Positions 51,902-60,749 of a stretch of DNA of 64,000 nt are shown in pieces (the first letter of the stretch is position 1; the number at the start of each line of letters is the position of its first letter). Made by a program: the position numbers and the translations under genes. The stretch is from GM7GCV1 sp965222065 (GTDB lineage Bacteria; Pseudomonadota; Gammaproteobacteria; Pseudomonadales; GM7GCV1), in the NCBI GenBank assembly GCA_965222065.1, contig OZ244933.1, forward strand, positions 248,001 to 312,000, written 5' to 3'. A model generated the notes under the pieces. The model saw nothing but the letters and a program-made list of their open reading frames with translations, ran no database searches and was not told where the DNA came from.

Positions 51902-53095
51902 CTATTTGATAAATAACCGGTTTTTTCCGGAACTGGTACGTTCAAAACAAATTTTTTGATCGCCTGCTTCCGATATCTCCAGCGTTTTATGCAGATACCA
52001 GACAGGCATGCGCCAGTGATTATTGGCATCGGCTGCCCGGGGTGACAGGTTCAGTCGATTCCCGGGACTGAGTTCTGTATCAAAATAGAGAATCAGTGCA
52101 TTAAACTGCCCCTTTAGCCCCCCTTCAAGCGACAGACAAAACTCCGGACTCAGGGGCTGGCTATGGGTTAAATCGACATAGCCCAGGCAGAAACCTTCAC
52201 TTGTTATGGCCGAGGATGCCATTTTTTGCGGTTTGGCATAAAACAGCGGTCGATCATCACTGTACTCGAGTGTAGCCAATACGGAAAAATCAATGCCGAA
52301 ATCGCGTTTCCAGGAAGTTAGCATCTCTTGGTCAGGAATATAGTGAGCCAGTTGCCCGGTCGATAAATAAAGCGGGGCACAGCAAAGATCAAACCCCTGG
52401 GGAATCAGCCGGGCCTCCGGTTTGGCAAAGCGTTTGGCGGCATCTGCGTAGATCAGCAGAATATCTTCATCAAAGGGATCATTGCCGAACATTTCACTGA
52501 CGATCAGATCTGCACGCTGGGGTATTTCCACCTGTGTGGACCAGCCTTCGATGACTTCAACAACATCCGAAACACCATTTTTCTCGATACAGAAACGGGC
52601 AATGTCTGCGGTCGCCGGATTCGCCTCCAGTGCATACACCTTACCCGCCCCCGCCAGCGCGGCTGTGATGGCGAGTACGCCTGTGCCTGTACCTATGTCC
52701 AACACGCAATCGCCCGGCTTGACCAGATCGCGGATGGCCTGTTGATAAGCATGGGTACGTACGCGGTCATTCAACATCTCGATATGTATGCTGGCACTAC
52801 CATATTCGATGGTCGCCTGTGGCGATGACTTGCTTTCGCTGACAGGTAAAAGCACACCTATGTCGATAAGGGATTTCAGGATCGAGGTCTGGTGAATCCA
52901 GTCATTGGTTCCGGAAGCCGATAGATCAGCCGCCGCTTCAGCAAAGGTCATTGGGCGGGAAAACTGCTGCAATATACCAAGCGCGGCAAGGGGAAAATCA
53001 TACTGCCCGCCTCCCTGGAAAATGCTTAGGCGGCAGCCACCCTGGACACGAAACTTCAGGTCATTACTAATTCGGTATGTGGTCTCTGGATTCAA
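51902..53095 (-). CDS. PRMT-like methyltransferase with an N-terminal winged-helix-like region
   Basis: A 397-residue SAM-dependent methyltransferase. The core has MLNDRVRTHAYQQAIRDLVK, VLDIGTGTGVLAITAALAGA with the SAM-binding GxGxG, VYALEANPATADIARF, and VSEMFGNDPFDED, which resembles the SExxG double-Glu region of protein arginine methyltransferases. A beta barrel-like C-terminus follows. The first ~100 residues (LKFRVQGGCRLSIFQGGG, ALGILQQFSRPMTFAEAAADL, SLIDIGVLLP) look like a PqqD-type winged-helix, possibly a peptide-recognition module. The substrate is unknown. It stands alone between the ABC exporter and a structured repeat. Confidence 0.65.
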   Translation of the reverse strand: MNPETTYRISNDLKFRVQGGCRLSIFQGGGQYDFPLAALGILQQFSRPMTFAEAAADLSASGTNDWIHQTSILKSLIDIGVLLPVSESKSSPQATIEYGSASIHIEMLNDRVRTHAYQQAIRDLVKPGDCVLDIGTGTGVLAITAALAGAGKVYALEANPATADIARFCIEKNGVSDVVEVIEGWSTQVEIPQRADLIVSEMFGNDPFDEDILLIYADAAKRFAKPEARLIPQGFDLCCAPLYLSTGQLAHYIPDQEMLTSWKRDFGIDFSVLATLEYSDDRPLFYAKPQKMASSAITSEGFCLGYVDLTHSQPLSPEFCLSLEGGLKGQFNALILYFDTELSPGNRLNLSPRAADANNHWRMPVWYLHKTLEISEAGDQKICFERTSSGKNRLFIK

Positions 53096-53395
53096 GGTGC
53101 TGTAATACAGGATTAGATTAAGTAAATGGGTTTATGTACAGTTCGTTTTGTGCCGCGAAATGCGGGAATTCCTCACAGAACTGAACTAAATGTCCCGGCA
53201 CATGCCCAAGTACTATATACATTACAAGGGGCTCCGGTAACAATTCACTCATTGTTTGTAAATGTTGACAGATTTTTTGACAACGTATGCTCGATAAATA
53301 CGAGAATAGCTCTACCCCCACCAGCAAAAAAAACTGGAACCGCCCTCAACTTCTTATGCTGAGTACGCCTGAAACGTACGCGGGCAAGGATCAAC
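53096..53395. other. Intergenic region, no gene seen
   Basis: No credible coding region: the open frames here have no ribosome sites or family features. It includes a short direct repeat GTACGC (53362-53378 area) just before the long inverted repeat at 53396-53468. Promoters for the neighbouring minus-strand methyltransferase should lie near its 53095 end. Confidence 0.35.
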
Positions 53396-53468
53396 GGAGG
53401 GCCTCGGAAGGCGTGTTCAGCCACCCACGTCGTGGCACTGTTATCCTTGGGCCTTCCTGATTCCCTCC
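53396..53468. other. Long imperfect inverted repeat, candidate structured RNA or terminator
   Basis: The outer arms GGAGGGCCTCGGAAGGC (53396-53412) and GCCTTCCTGATTCCCTCC (53451-53468) pair at about 14 of 17 positions. Inside is a second hairpin, GCCAC (53420-53424) with GTGGC (53431-53435). The element lies between a divergent methyltransferase gene and a short convergent hypothetical gene. It has no typical T-run, so it may be a small RNA, a repeat element or a folded attenuator. Confidence 0.45.
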
Positions 53469-53475
53469 TGTCAGG

Positions 53476-53868
53476 CTATATCAGGCGATCAATAAACGTA
53501 TCCGCTGTATCCGCAACGGGTGTCTGTGGGATCTCAAGCACTTCACAATGACGAACCAGATCCGTTTGTATCCTGACAGGCCCCATGTCATCGTCTTTTT
53601 CGAACGCTTCTCTCTGATCACTCGTCACCACGATCGCCGCTATCGCTTTTTCTGTCAGTGCTGAAGTCAACTGTTCCGGTGTGAGAATACCGATTTTTCC
53701 AAAGCAGGAACGCTGTTGCCAGGAATCATTCGAAATAAACGCAATCACTTCATACTTCCTGGAGCACTGTACCAATTGTAAAAACTGATAGCTGCCAAAC
53801 TCCGTGCCAAAAACGACTAACGGGATTCCGGGACGTTGGCGCTTGCGTTTAAACCAGTCAATAATCAT
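53476..53868 (-). CDS. Hypothetical protein, Rossmann-like domain
   Basis: A protein of about 130 residues. The start region PLVVFGTEFGSYQFLQLVQ and YEVIAFISND followed by IGILTPEQLTSALTEKAIAAIVVTSDQ resemble the nucleotide-binding half of sugar-nucleotide or PglD-like proteins, with a degenerate glycine motif. ATG 53868 or ATG 53889 may start it. It is not clearly part of an operon, sits next to the inverted repeat and reads toward it. I cannot assign a function. Confidence 0.5.
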   Translation of the reverse strand: MIIDWFKRKRQRPGIPLVVFGTEFGSYQFLQLVQCSRKYEVIAFISNDSWQQRSCFGKIGILTPEQLTSALTEKAIAAIVVTSDQREAFEKDDDMGPVRIQTDLVRHCEVLEIPQTPVADTADTFIDRLI

Positions 53869-54140
53869 GCGGTTATGGTAAATCACCACCCGGCAAAGAC
53901 GAATAAAAAAGAATTTATTCCCTGATTCCCGGCCCTGGCCGTATGTTCAATACCAGCATTTCCGGTCATAGTCTTTGGCCATCGATCGAAGAGTGTTTAA
54001 GCTATCAAAAAGTGGTTATCCTGTTTATTGGACAGGCAAGTATAGCCACTACATTTTTCAAGAAGAGATCTATCGAGATCACGCATACGAATAACAGCGA
54101 GAACAGTTAAATAAAACTGCCAAGGAATGATAAATACCGC

Positions 54141-56306
54141 ATGAATATCCCCATAAGCACACCGAAAGAATCCCGCGATTACCCTCTTCTTGTCACCAAG
54201 TCTGTGCAACTTACCGGCGATGACCCGGAAGCCAAACGAGCCGAAATAAAAAAATACTTTAACGACACCTATTCACTCTACGAAAGGTTGTTCGATTGCC
54301 TGGTCAGTGAAGAAGCCTGGTACACCAAGGCTATCCCCCTGCGTCATCCACTGATTTTTTACTACGGCCATACCGCGGTTTTCTTTGTTAACAAACTTCA
54401 TGTTGCCAAATTGATACCGGAGCGCCTGAACGCCGAACTGGAGTCCATGGTGGCCATTGGTGTCGACGAAATGTCCTGGGATGACCTGAACGATGCCAAT
54501 TACAACTGGCCCGGGGTTGCAGAAGTAAAAAGATACCGGGACAGGGTTCGCGATCTGGTCAATGATTTTATCGACAATGCCCCGTTATCACTTCCCATTC
54601 GCTGGGAAGACCCCATGTGGATTGTCCTGATAGGGATTGAACACGAACGAATTCATCTGGAAACCAGCTCGGTTCTTATTCGGCAGTTGCCGCTGTCACT
54701 GGTTCAATCCGATCCCCTCTTCCCTGTATGCGACATACAGCACACAGAGGCGCCGGAAAACTCACTGGTCCCGATCCCGGCAAAAGAAGTAAGAGTTGGC
54801 AAGGACCGAAGTGCTGATCTTTATGGCTGGGACAATGAGTACGGCGAGCAGCTCCATGAGGTTAAAAGCTTTAAAGCCAGCAAGTATCTGGTATCCAATC
54901 AAGAATACCTGGAATTCGTTGAGGATGGCGGCTACCAGACCGAAAAATACTGGACCGATGAAGGCTGGGAATGGTGCCAGTTTGCCCGTGCCACCATGCC
55001 GGAATTCTGGTTTAAGCAGGGAGACACCTACGGTTATCGAGCCATGACCGAAGCGATGAGTATGCCCTGGAGCTGGCCGGTGGATGTGAACTATCTGGAA
55101 GCCAAGGCCTTTTGCAACTGGAAATCCGAAAAAACCGGAAAACAGATCCGATTGCCAACCGAAGCGGAGTGGTACGCCATGCGCAATGAGCTGGACACGG
55201 ATCAGCCCCACTGGGAGTCGGCACCGGGCAACATTAACCTGGAATATGGTGCCTCTGCCTGTCCGGTAAACCTGTTCAAGACCAGGCTGGGTAATGGTTC
55301 CGAGATTTACGACCTGATTGGCAATGTATGGCAGTGGACCGAGACGCCTATCGATGCCTTGCCAGGCTTTGAGGTACACCCTGCGTATGATGACTTTTCA
55401 ACGCCAACCTTTGATGGCAAGCACAACCTGATCAAGGGCGGCTGCTTCTTCTCTACCGGCAATTACGCCATCAAGGATTCACGCTATGCTTTTCGCCGCC
55501 ACTTCTTTCAGCATGCCGGCTTTCGCTACATCGAATCCGACGAGGAGGTCCAAATTAATACCAACCCCTATGAAACAGATGAACTCGTCTCCCAATATCT
55601 GGAATTCCACTACGGCGCGGAGTATTTCGGTGTCACAAACTATGCGAAAAAATGCGGCGAAGTTTGCGTTGAGTTAGCCAGGGAAATGGGATTGTCCGGT
55701 CGAGCCATGGATCTGGGATGTGCTGTTGGCCGATCCAGCTTTGAACTGGCCAGACAATTTGAACATGTCGACGGCATCGATTTTTCGGCACGCTTTATCA
55801 ACTCCGCAGTGGAGCTGCAAAGTACGGGTCTAAAACGTTTTACAGCGCCGATAGAGGGTGACATTGTCGAATTCAAGGAAACTTCACTGGCCGAACTGGG
55901 CTATGCGGATATTGCCCAGAGGTGTGAATTTACCCAGGGAGATGCCTGCAACCTGAAAGACAAGTACACTGACTACAGCCTTGTCTTCTGTGGCAACCTG
56001 ATTGATCGCCTGTACGCCCCCAAACAGTTCCTCAACGGCATGAAGGACCGTATTTTGCCCGGTGGACTGCTGGTACTGACCTCGCCCTATACCTGGCTGG
56101 AAGACTATACCGAGCGCGAAGAATGGCTGGGCGGTTTCAAGGATAGTGTCGGCGAGAACTTTACCACACTGGATGGTCTTAAAGAGACGCTTGGTGAGGC
56201 TTTTGAACTGGTGAGGGAGCCACAGGATATCGAATTTTTGATTAGGGAAACCGCCCGCAAGTATCAACACACTGTGGCCCAGATGACGGTCTGGCGTAAA
56301 AAATAA
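54141..56306 (+). CDS. ovoA: 5-histidylcysteine sulfoxide synthase (OvoA)
   Basis: A 721-residue iron enzyme that couples cysteine and histidine with oxygen, the first step of ovothiol A synthesis, and then methylates the later thiol. The DinB-like N-terminus has the three-His iron site His77, His168 and His172 (HERIHLE). The FGE-sulfatase core runs about 215-475 (YLVSNQEYLEFVEDGGY, RLPTEAEWYAMRNE, GNVWQWTETPID, IKGGCFF, FRYIES). A SAM methyltransferase domain occupies the last 220 residues (MDLGCAVGRSSFELA near residue 529). ovoB follows 3 bases later. Ovothiol is a redox-active thiol with a role in oxidative and nitrosative stress. Confidence 0.95.
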   Translation: MNIPISTPKESRDYPLLVTKSVQLTGDDPEAKRAEIKKYFNDTYSLYERLFDCLVSEEAWYTKAIPLRHPLIFYYGHTAVFFVNKLHVAKLIPERLNAELESMVAIGVDEMSWDDLNDANYNWPGVAEVKRYRDRVRDLVNDFIDNAPLSLPIRWEDPMWIVLIGIEHERIHLETSSVLIRQLPLSLVQSDPLFPVCDIQHTEAPENSLVPIPAKEVRVGKDRSADLYGWDNEYGEQLHEVKSFKASKYLVSNQEYLEFVEDGGYQTEKYWTDEGWEWCQFARATMPEFWFKQGDTYGYRAMTEAMSMPWSWPVDVNYLEAKAFCNWKSEKTGKQIRLPTEAEWYAMRNELDTDQPHWESAPGNINLEYGASACPVNLFKTRLGNGSEIYDLIGNVWQWTETPIDALPGFEVHPAYDDFSTPTFDGKHNLIKGGCFFSTGNYAIKDSRYAFRRHFFQHAGFRYIESDEEVQINTNPYETDELVSQYLEFHYGAEYFGVTNYAKKCGEVCVELAREMGLSGRAMDLGCAVGRSSFELARQFEHVDGIDFSARFINSAVELQSTGLKRFTAPIEGDIVEFKETSLAELGYADIAQRCEFTQGDACNLKDKYTDYSLVFCGNLIDRLYAPKQFLNGMKDRILPGGLLVLTSPYTWLEDYTEREEWLGGFKDSVGENFTTLDGLKETLGEAFELVREPQDIEFLIRETARKYQHTVAQMTVWRKK

Positions 56307-56309
56307 CCA

Positions 56310-57395
56310 GTGGAGCTTTTCCCAGAGAATCGACTGGCAGCTTATCAGCAGCGCCACAAACCGCTGGCACAACACCTGCTTAGCGCGGCGACACCCGAAT
56401 CCTTGTCGCTTAACGAGCTGCTGGACCTGGCTTCTGCTGAAGAGCGGCAGCTCTGGGATCGATTGATGCTGGGCTACAGCAGCAGCCAGGGTGAAGCGTC
56501 ACTCAGGGAAGCGATTTCAGCTCAATATCCGGGCCTGGATGCCAGCAATATTGTCTGTTTTGCCGGAGCCCAGGAGGCCATCTTTGCCTGCACCCAGGCC
56601 CTGGTAGGTTCCGCAGATCACGTCTCTGCCATTACCCCGATGTTTGAGCCCCTGGTGCTGACGGCACAAGGTCTGGGTGCATGGATAAACTTTTGTCCCA
56701 TGGACTACATCGCCGATACTGGCTGGACGCTTGACCTGGATAAATGGCTGTCACATGTCAATGAGGATACGCGCCTGGCAATCGTCAATTTCCCCCATAA
56801 CCCCACCGGACACTTACTGACACCGGATGAACAGAACGCCATTATTGATAAAGCCCGACAGAATGATGTCTGGCTTTTTTCGGATGAGGTCTACCGGGGG
56901 CTGGAACATGACCCGAAACAGCGACTGACACCGGTTGCCAGTTTGTATGAACAAGGTATCAGTCTGGGCGTGGTGTCAAAATGTTTTGGTCTGGGCGGTG
57001 TCCGGGTTGGCTGGATAGCGACCCAGGACAAGGCACTGGTCAAACGACTAACAGACATCAAGGAATTTCTTTCAATCTGCAATGGTATGACCGATGAGGT
57101 GCTGGCAACCATCGCCATGCGAAATGCGGACAAGCTCCATGCGCGTTGTGTCGGTATTGTTAAGGACAATATTTCCCTGATCACTACCCACCAGGACGAG
57201 CTGGCCTTTGAATGGATCCCGCCAATGGCCGGATGCCTGGCATTTCCCAGGCTAAAGGATTTTGATGATGCCCGGGATTATTCGCTCGCCTTGCTACAGG
57301 CCACGGGTTCCCTGGTGTTGCCCGGTGATTGTTTTTTGCACGGTAAAGAACATATACGCCTGGGCCTGGGCGTCAAAAACCTGCCAATACGCTAA
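56310..57395 (+). CDS. ovoB: PLP-dependent sulfoxide lyase, probable OvoB
   Basis: A 361-residue PLP aminotransferase-fold enzyme. Pyridoxal-site motifs are NFPHNPTG (160-167), SDEVYRG (191-197) and the Schiff-base Lys224 in VVSKCFGLGGVRVGW. In bacteria that make ovothiol, a PLP lyase cleaves the OvoA sulfoxide product to 5-thiohistidine; the tight coupling here (GTG start at 56310, three bases after the ovoA stop) supports that job. By sequence alone it could be an aminotransferase, so the assignment relies on context. Confidence 0.8.
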   Translation: MELFPENRLAAYQQRHKPLAQHLLSAATPESLSLNELLDLASAEERQLWDRLMLGYSSSQGEASLREAISAQYPGLDASNIVCFAGAQEAIFACTQALVGSADHVSAITPMFEPLVLTAQGLGAWINFCPMDYIADTGWTLDLDKWLSHVNEDTRLAIVNFPHNPTGHLLTPDEQNAIIDKARQNDVWLFSDEVYRGLEHDPKQRLTPVASLYEQGISLGVVSKCFGLGGVRVGWIATQDKALVKRLTDIKEFLSICNGMTDEVLATIAMRNADKLHARCVGIVKDNISLITTHQDELAFEWIPPMAGCLAFPRLKDFDDARDYSLALLQATGSLVLPGDCFLHGKEHIRLGLGVKNLPIR

Positions 57396-57406
57396 AACAC
57401 CCGCCC

Positions 57407-57856
57407 CTATTTATCCCGTCCGGGCAGCTTGAAAAATGCTTCCTTGAGGCTTTTCAGGCCGACTGGCAATGGTTCCATATCAAGGCAGTCCGATGTCTCG
57501 GTAAAGGTACAACCGGAGACCATGGCCGGAAGCAAGATGCCAATTTCCGTGCCAAAGCAGAACAGGCGTAAAGCGTTGTTTGTCTGTATTTGCTGGACAT
57601 AGAGCTCATGCCTGTCGACTGGCGTGTAAAAGTAATACTCCACCATATCGAGTTTTTCATCATTACCGAGCTGGCAGAGCGTTCTGTGAAAATCACCCAG
57701 ATAATAGCTAAACCGTTCCAGAAACTGCTCTGGGGGAACATTCCCGTATTTATCGACAGCAATGGCATAGGCTGCCGTGAAATAATGCAGGTAAGAAGAC
57801 AGATCCCTGGCACGTATCGCGCCTGGATCCTTAAAGGCGAGCTCGACTCTATCCAT
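57407..57856 (-). CDS. Hypothetical protein
   Basis: A 149-residue, mostly soluble protein with no signal or membrane helix and no family I recognise. It has YFTAAYAIAVDKYGNVPPEQFLE, SYYLGDFHRTLCQLG and FGTEIGILLPAMVSG segments, and three Cys. It is convergent with ovoB (11-base gap), so it probably uses its own promoter at its 57856 end. Confidence 0.5.
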   Translation of the reverse strand: MDRVELAFKDPGAIRARDLSSYLHYFTAAYAIAVDKYGNVPPEQFLERFSYYLGDFHRTLCQLGNDEKLDMVEYYFYTPVDRHELYVQQIQTNNALRLFCFGTEIGILLPAMVSGCTFTETSDCLDMEPLPVGLKSLKEAFFKLPGRDK

Positions 57857-58061
57857 AAATACATCCGTGACTATTGCTCAAAAACTCCAGTGGTTATTCG
57901 AGGATAATCGGATAATGGCCGTTAAATAAACCAAAAAATGATTAAAAAGTGATCAGGTAGACGTTATTTTTTGTGTCCGGGGTAAAAGCAATTAACCCGC
58001 GCAAGGAAAACGCGAAAAATAGCGAAAACAGGAGAAAAAGAGAATATGAAGACAGGAAAAT

Positions 58062-58137
58062 TGGAGCGGGATATCGGGTTCGAACCGACGACCTGTACCT
58101 TGGCAAGGTACCGCTCTACCAACTGAGCTAATCCCGC
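58062..58137 (-). tRNA. tRNA-Gly (GCC)
   Basis: A 76-base tRNA with encoded CCA. GCGGGAT pairs with ATCCCGC, discriminator T, then CCA. The D arm has AGCTCAGTTGGTAGAGC, the anticodon loop is TTGCCAA with GCC and the T arm is GTCGGTTCGAACCCGAT. Confidence 0.97.
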
Positions 58138-58177
58138 TTTTGAAGAGCCTGAAGGATATCAAACTCTTGCAAAAAAG

Positions 58178-58253
58178 TGGCGTCCCGTAGGGGAGTCGAA
58201 CCCCTGTTACCGCCGTGAAAGGGCGGTGTCCTAGGCCTCTAGACGAACGGGAC
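58178..58253 (-). tRNA. tRNA-Glu (TTC)
   Basis: A 76-base tRNA with encoded CCA. GTCCCGT pairs with ACGGGAC, the D arm has GTCTAGAGGCCTAGGAC, the anticodon loop is CTTTCAC with TTC and the T arm is GGGGTTCGACTCCCC. It is 40 bases upstream of the tRNA-Gly and co-oriented, so they are co-transcribed. Confidence 0.97.
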
Positions 58254-58379
58254 GTCGTTCTTTCGAGTTTTCCCGAGCAGCATGCTTGGGCGGCCTCATC
58301 GAAAGAGGCGCGCATTCTATGAAGCACCCCCAAGGCTGTCAAGCAAGAAAACCACCGAAATTTAAAAAATACAGACTGC

Positions 58380-58766
58380 TTATTCCCGATCCTTATCGTG
58401 TTTTATCGAAACCGAGTTAATGCAGTACCTGAGCCCCGTGGGTGGCGGACCATCCGGAAACACATGCCCCAGATGTGCGCCACACTGGTGACAGGTGACT
58501 TCGGTTCGTCGCATGCCAAAGCTGTCATCAAAATGTTCGTCTATACGGGCATCCTGGGCCGGCTCGTAAAAACTTGGCCAGCCACAGCCGGCATCAAACT
58601 TACTGTCAGAACGAAACAACACGGCATCGCAACAGGTGCACCGGTAGCTGCCCTCTTCCCAGCTGTCCCAGTATTTCCCGGTAAACGGACGTTCTGTACC
58701 CTTTTCACGGCAAACATAAAACTCTTCAGGGCTCAATTTCTCTCGCCATTGGTCGTCATCAGTCAC
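58380..58766 (-). CDS. msrB: Peptide-methionine (R)-S-oxide reductase
   Basis: A 128-residue repair enzyme that reduces Met-R-sulfoxide in proteins. Zinc ligands are the Cys pairs Cys43/Cys46 and Cys92/Cys95, the catalytic Cys is Cys115 in RYCINSVS, and the possible resolving Cys61 lies in GCGWPSF. Length is normal for single-domain MsrB. It overlaps the hda stop by eight bases, giving an hda-msrB pair. It is the cytoplasmic counterpart of the periplasmic MsrPQ system at 24702-26362. Confidence 0.97.
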   Translation of the reverse strand: MTDDDQWREKLSPEEFYVCREKGTERPFTGKYWDSWEEGSYRCTCCDAVLFRSDSKFDAGCGWPSFYEPAQDARIDEHFDDSFGMRRTEVTCHQCGAHLGHVFPDGPPPTGLRYCINSVSIKHDKDRE

Positions 58767-59475
58767 GGTCTGCCTCCGTCTTGGTCAAAAGCTCTTTTAC
58801 GAGGGGAATACTGAGTTTTCTCTTGGTTTCCAGGGAACCAATATCAAGCTGGTCCAGAAAATCGATTTGTTGCCGGATACTTCTGGGAAAGTGGCGCAGC
58901 AGGTATTCGGCAACCGGCCGGGGCAAATCAAACCCCCTGACACTTGCACGCAACCTGAGCGCTTCCTGGAGCTCTTTATCGTCAAGTGTCTGGAGGCGAA
59001 AAACCTGCATGGCCGCTAGACGTGATTGCAGATCCGCCAAAGGCGTACGGACCTCCGCAGGTGCACTGCTGGCGGAAACGACCAGGGCGTTGCCATGCTG
59101 CTGCAGACGATTATAGAGATAAAAAATTTGCTCAGCCCATACAGGCTCATGAAGAACTTCATCCAGATCGTCCAGAACCAGTAAATCCAGTGACTCCAGA
59201 CCTTCCAAAACATAAACGGGGTTGTCACGGGAAAGCTCTGAAAGAGGCAAATACATCCAGTGTCCGGAATACTCATGGCATAGGGCCTGCAATAAATGGG
59301 TGCGTCCGCTACCTTCACTGCCCCAGAGATAAATAAAGTCTGTCTTGTCCAGGTTCCTTAGACTGTTTCGGGCCAACTCATTAGAGCTGCCGGGCACAGA
59401 AAAGTAGTTGGCAAAGGTCGCATGATCATCGAGGCGAACAGATAAGGAAAGCTGTCGCGGTTCACTCGATAGCAT
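58759..59475 (-). CDS. hda: DnaA regulatory inactivator Hda
   Basis: A 238-residue AAA+ protein that, with the beta clamp, stimulates hydrolysis of DnaA-bound ATP and so prevents over-initiation. The clamp-binding QLSLSV motif is at residues 8-13; Walker A GSEGSGRTH is at 52-60; LDLLVLDDLDEV near residue 93 is Walker B. It overlaps the DUF2066 gene by one base and the msrB gene by eight. hda - DUF2066 - purM - purN is a common gammaproteobacterial neighbourhood. Confidence 0.95.
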   Translation of the reverse strand: MLSSEPRQLSLSVRLDDHATFANYFSVPGSSNELARNSLRNLDKTDFIYLWGSEGSGRTHLLQALCHEYSGHWMYLPLSELSRDNPVYVLEGLESLDLLVLDDLDEVLHEPVWAEQIFYLYNRLQQHGNALVVSASSAPAEVRTPLADLQSRLAAMQVFRLQTLDDKELQEALRLRASVRGFDLPRPVAEYLLRHFPRSIRQQIDFLDQLDIGSLETKRKLSIPLVKELLTKTEADRD

Positions 59476-60659
59476 TAACGCAAGCCCCCCAATGCATTTG
59501 CGGGCAGAAAGTTTTGATCCGGATTAAAAAACCTCAGGGGATTTTGCTCTGAACCTGGCAAAGCCAGCCCCCGGGTTTCCCCTGCATCTTCCTCGATTAA
59601 ATCCGGGCTCGGGGACGAGCTTTCCAGCAGGTGTAAACCGGTGATCGCGACGATAGAGTCTATCAGCAACGCCTGGTTGGACTGGTAGCGCAACAGGAAG
59701 CGGACCCCGCGGTCGTCGGCACGGTCCATCCTGGCCAGAACCACCTGTTCCAGACCGGCCAATTGATCCAGCAAGGTTCGATATTCGCTAAAACGGCGAA
59801 CCCCTTCCACGCGCAGGTAAAGGTCAAATTCCTGATCAGCACCGCCAAGAAAAGCCAGGCTGGCGGACAAGGTATCAATGTAATCATTGATACCGGATTG
59901 GATACCGTCGATAACCGCGGTGGTATTCCTTGTTAAATGGGTATCGTTTCCGGCACTCATGAACAGAAGGTCAATATTGAATTCCGGATAATCCGGATCA
60001 ATACGGATTACCGTGACAATATCTGCCGAACTGCCCTGTTGCAGGCGCTCTGCTGTTTGCTGGTCCATTTCCCATATTCGACTGGCATTGAAACCTGACA
60101 TGGCCGGATTGAGCAGTGAGGCATTTACCCCTCGCTGGTAGAACAATCGTTCCAGTTGCAGAAACAGGGCCGGCTGCTCTTCGCGTGAAGGGAAATGGGG
60201 TTCGCCCCAGAGTTCGGTAACCACCAAATATTGAAGGCTGGGACGCCAGGTGGGCCAGACAGGCAATTCCATGGAAGTGGCCAACTGATCGATCAGGCTG
60301 GCGTTATATCGAATCCAGAGGCTGTCGCCCTCAGTCACTCCCAGCCCATCAGGTAGTGCACGTGCCGCCGTCTCAACCCCGTATTCGACCACATAGCGCT
60401 GGGCGTTGTTAAACTCCGACTCCAGTTCAGGAAATCCGGCAATCCCCGAATAGCCTGTGTAACGTATCAGTACTTGCTCCAGCCCTTCCCGAATGGCTTC
60501 GTTTCGGGCCGCTTCAGATCGATCCTCTATTTCGACAAGTGCCTCATAGACCCCGTCAATCCGTTCATAGGCGCTAGCCAGGGAGCTAAAAAACAAAACC
60601 AGGAGAACAACAAAAAAGCGCACAGGTGGAGAACTCGACATAACCAATGAAAGCCGCAT
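59475..60659 (-). CDS. DUF2066 secreted protein
   Basis: A 394-residue protein with a signal peptide (FFVVLLVLFFSSLASA-YE) matching DUF2066. Family pieces are YERIDGVYEALVEIEDRS near residue 30, REGLEQVLIRYTGY and ALFLQLERLFYQRGVNASLLNPA. Its role is unknown; the family lies between hda and purM in many gammaproteobacteria. The start could be ATG 60659 or ATG 60641; both give the same signal segment. It is divergent from purM by 90 bases. Confidence 0.93.
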   Translation of the reverse strand: MRLSLVMSSSPPVRFFVVLLVLFFSSLASAYERIDGVYEALVEIEDRSEAARNEAIREGLEQVLIRYTGYSGIAGFPELESEFNNAQRYVVEYGVETAARALPDGLGVTEGDSLWIRYNASLIDQLATSMELPVWPTWRPSLQYLVVTELWGEPHFPSREEQPALFLQLERLFYQRGVNASLLNPAMSGFNASRIWEMDQQTAERLQQGSSADIVTVIRIDPDYPEFNIDLLFMSAGNDTHLTRNTTAVIDGIQSGINDYIDTLSASLAFLGGADQEFDLYLRVEGVRRFSEYRTLLDQLAGLEQVVLARMDRADDRGVRFLLRYQSNQALLIDSIVAITGLHLLESSSPSPDLIEEDAGETRGLALPGSEQNPLRFFNPDQNFLPANALGGLR

Positions 60660-60749
60660 TCTATCTTAATTTTTTACGTCAATCTGAATTGCCATCATGT
60701 AGAATGCAGCCCTCAATAAGCTTCCATAAAATCATACACATATATACCG

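Noticed and set aside
53118..53362. Short open frames on both strands between the methyltransferase and the inverted repeat
   Set aside because: No ribosome site, no similarity to a family and no conserved-looking sequence.
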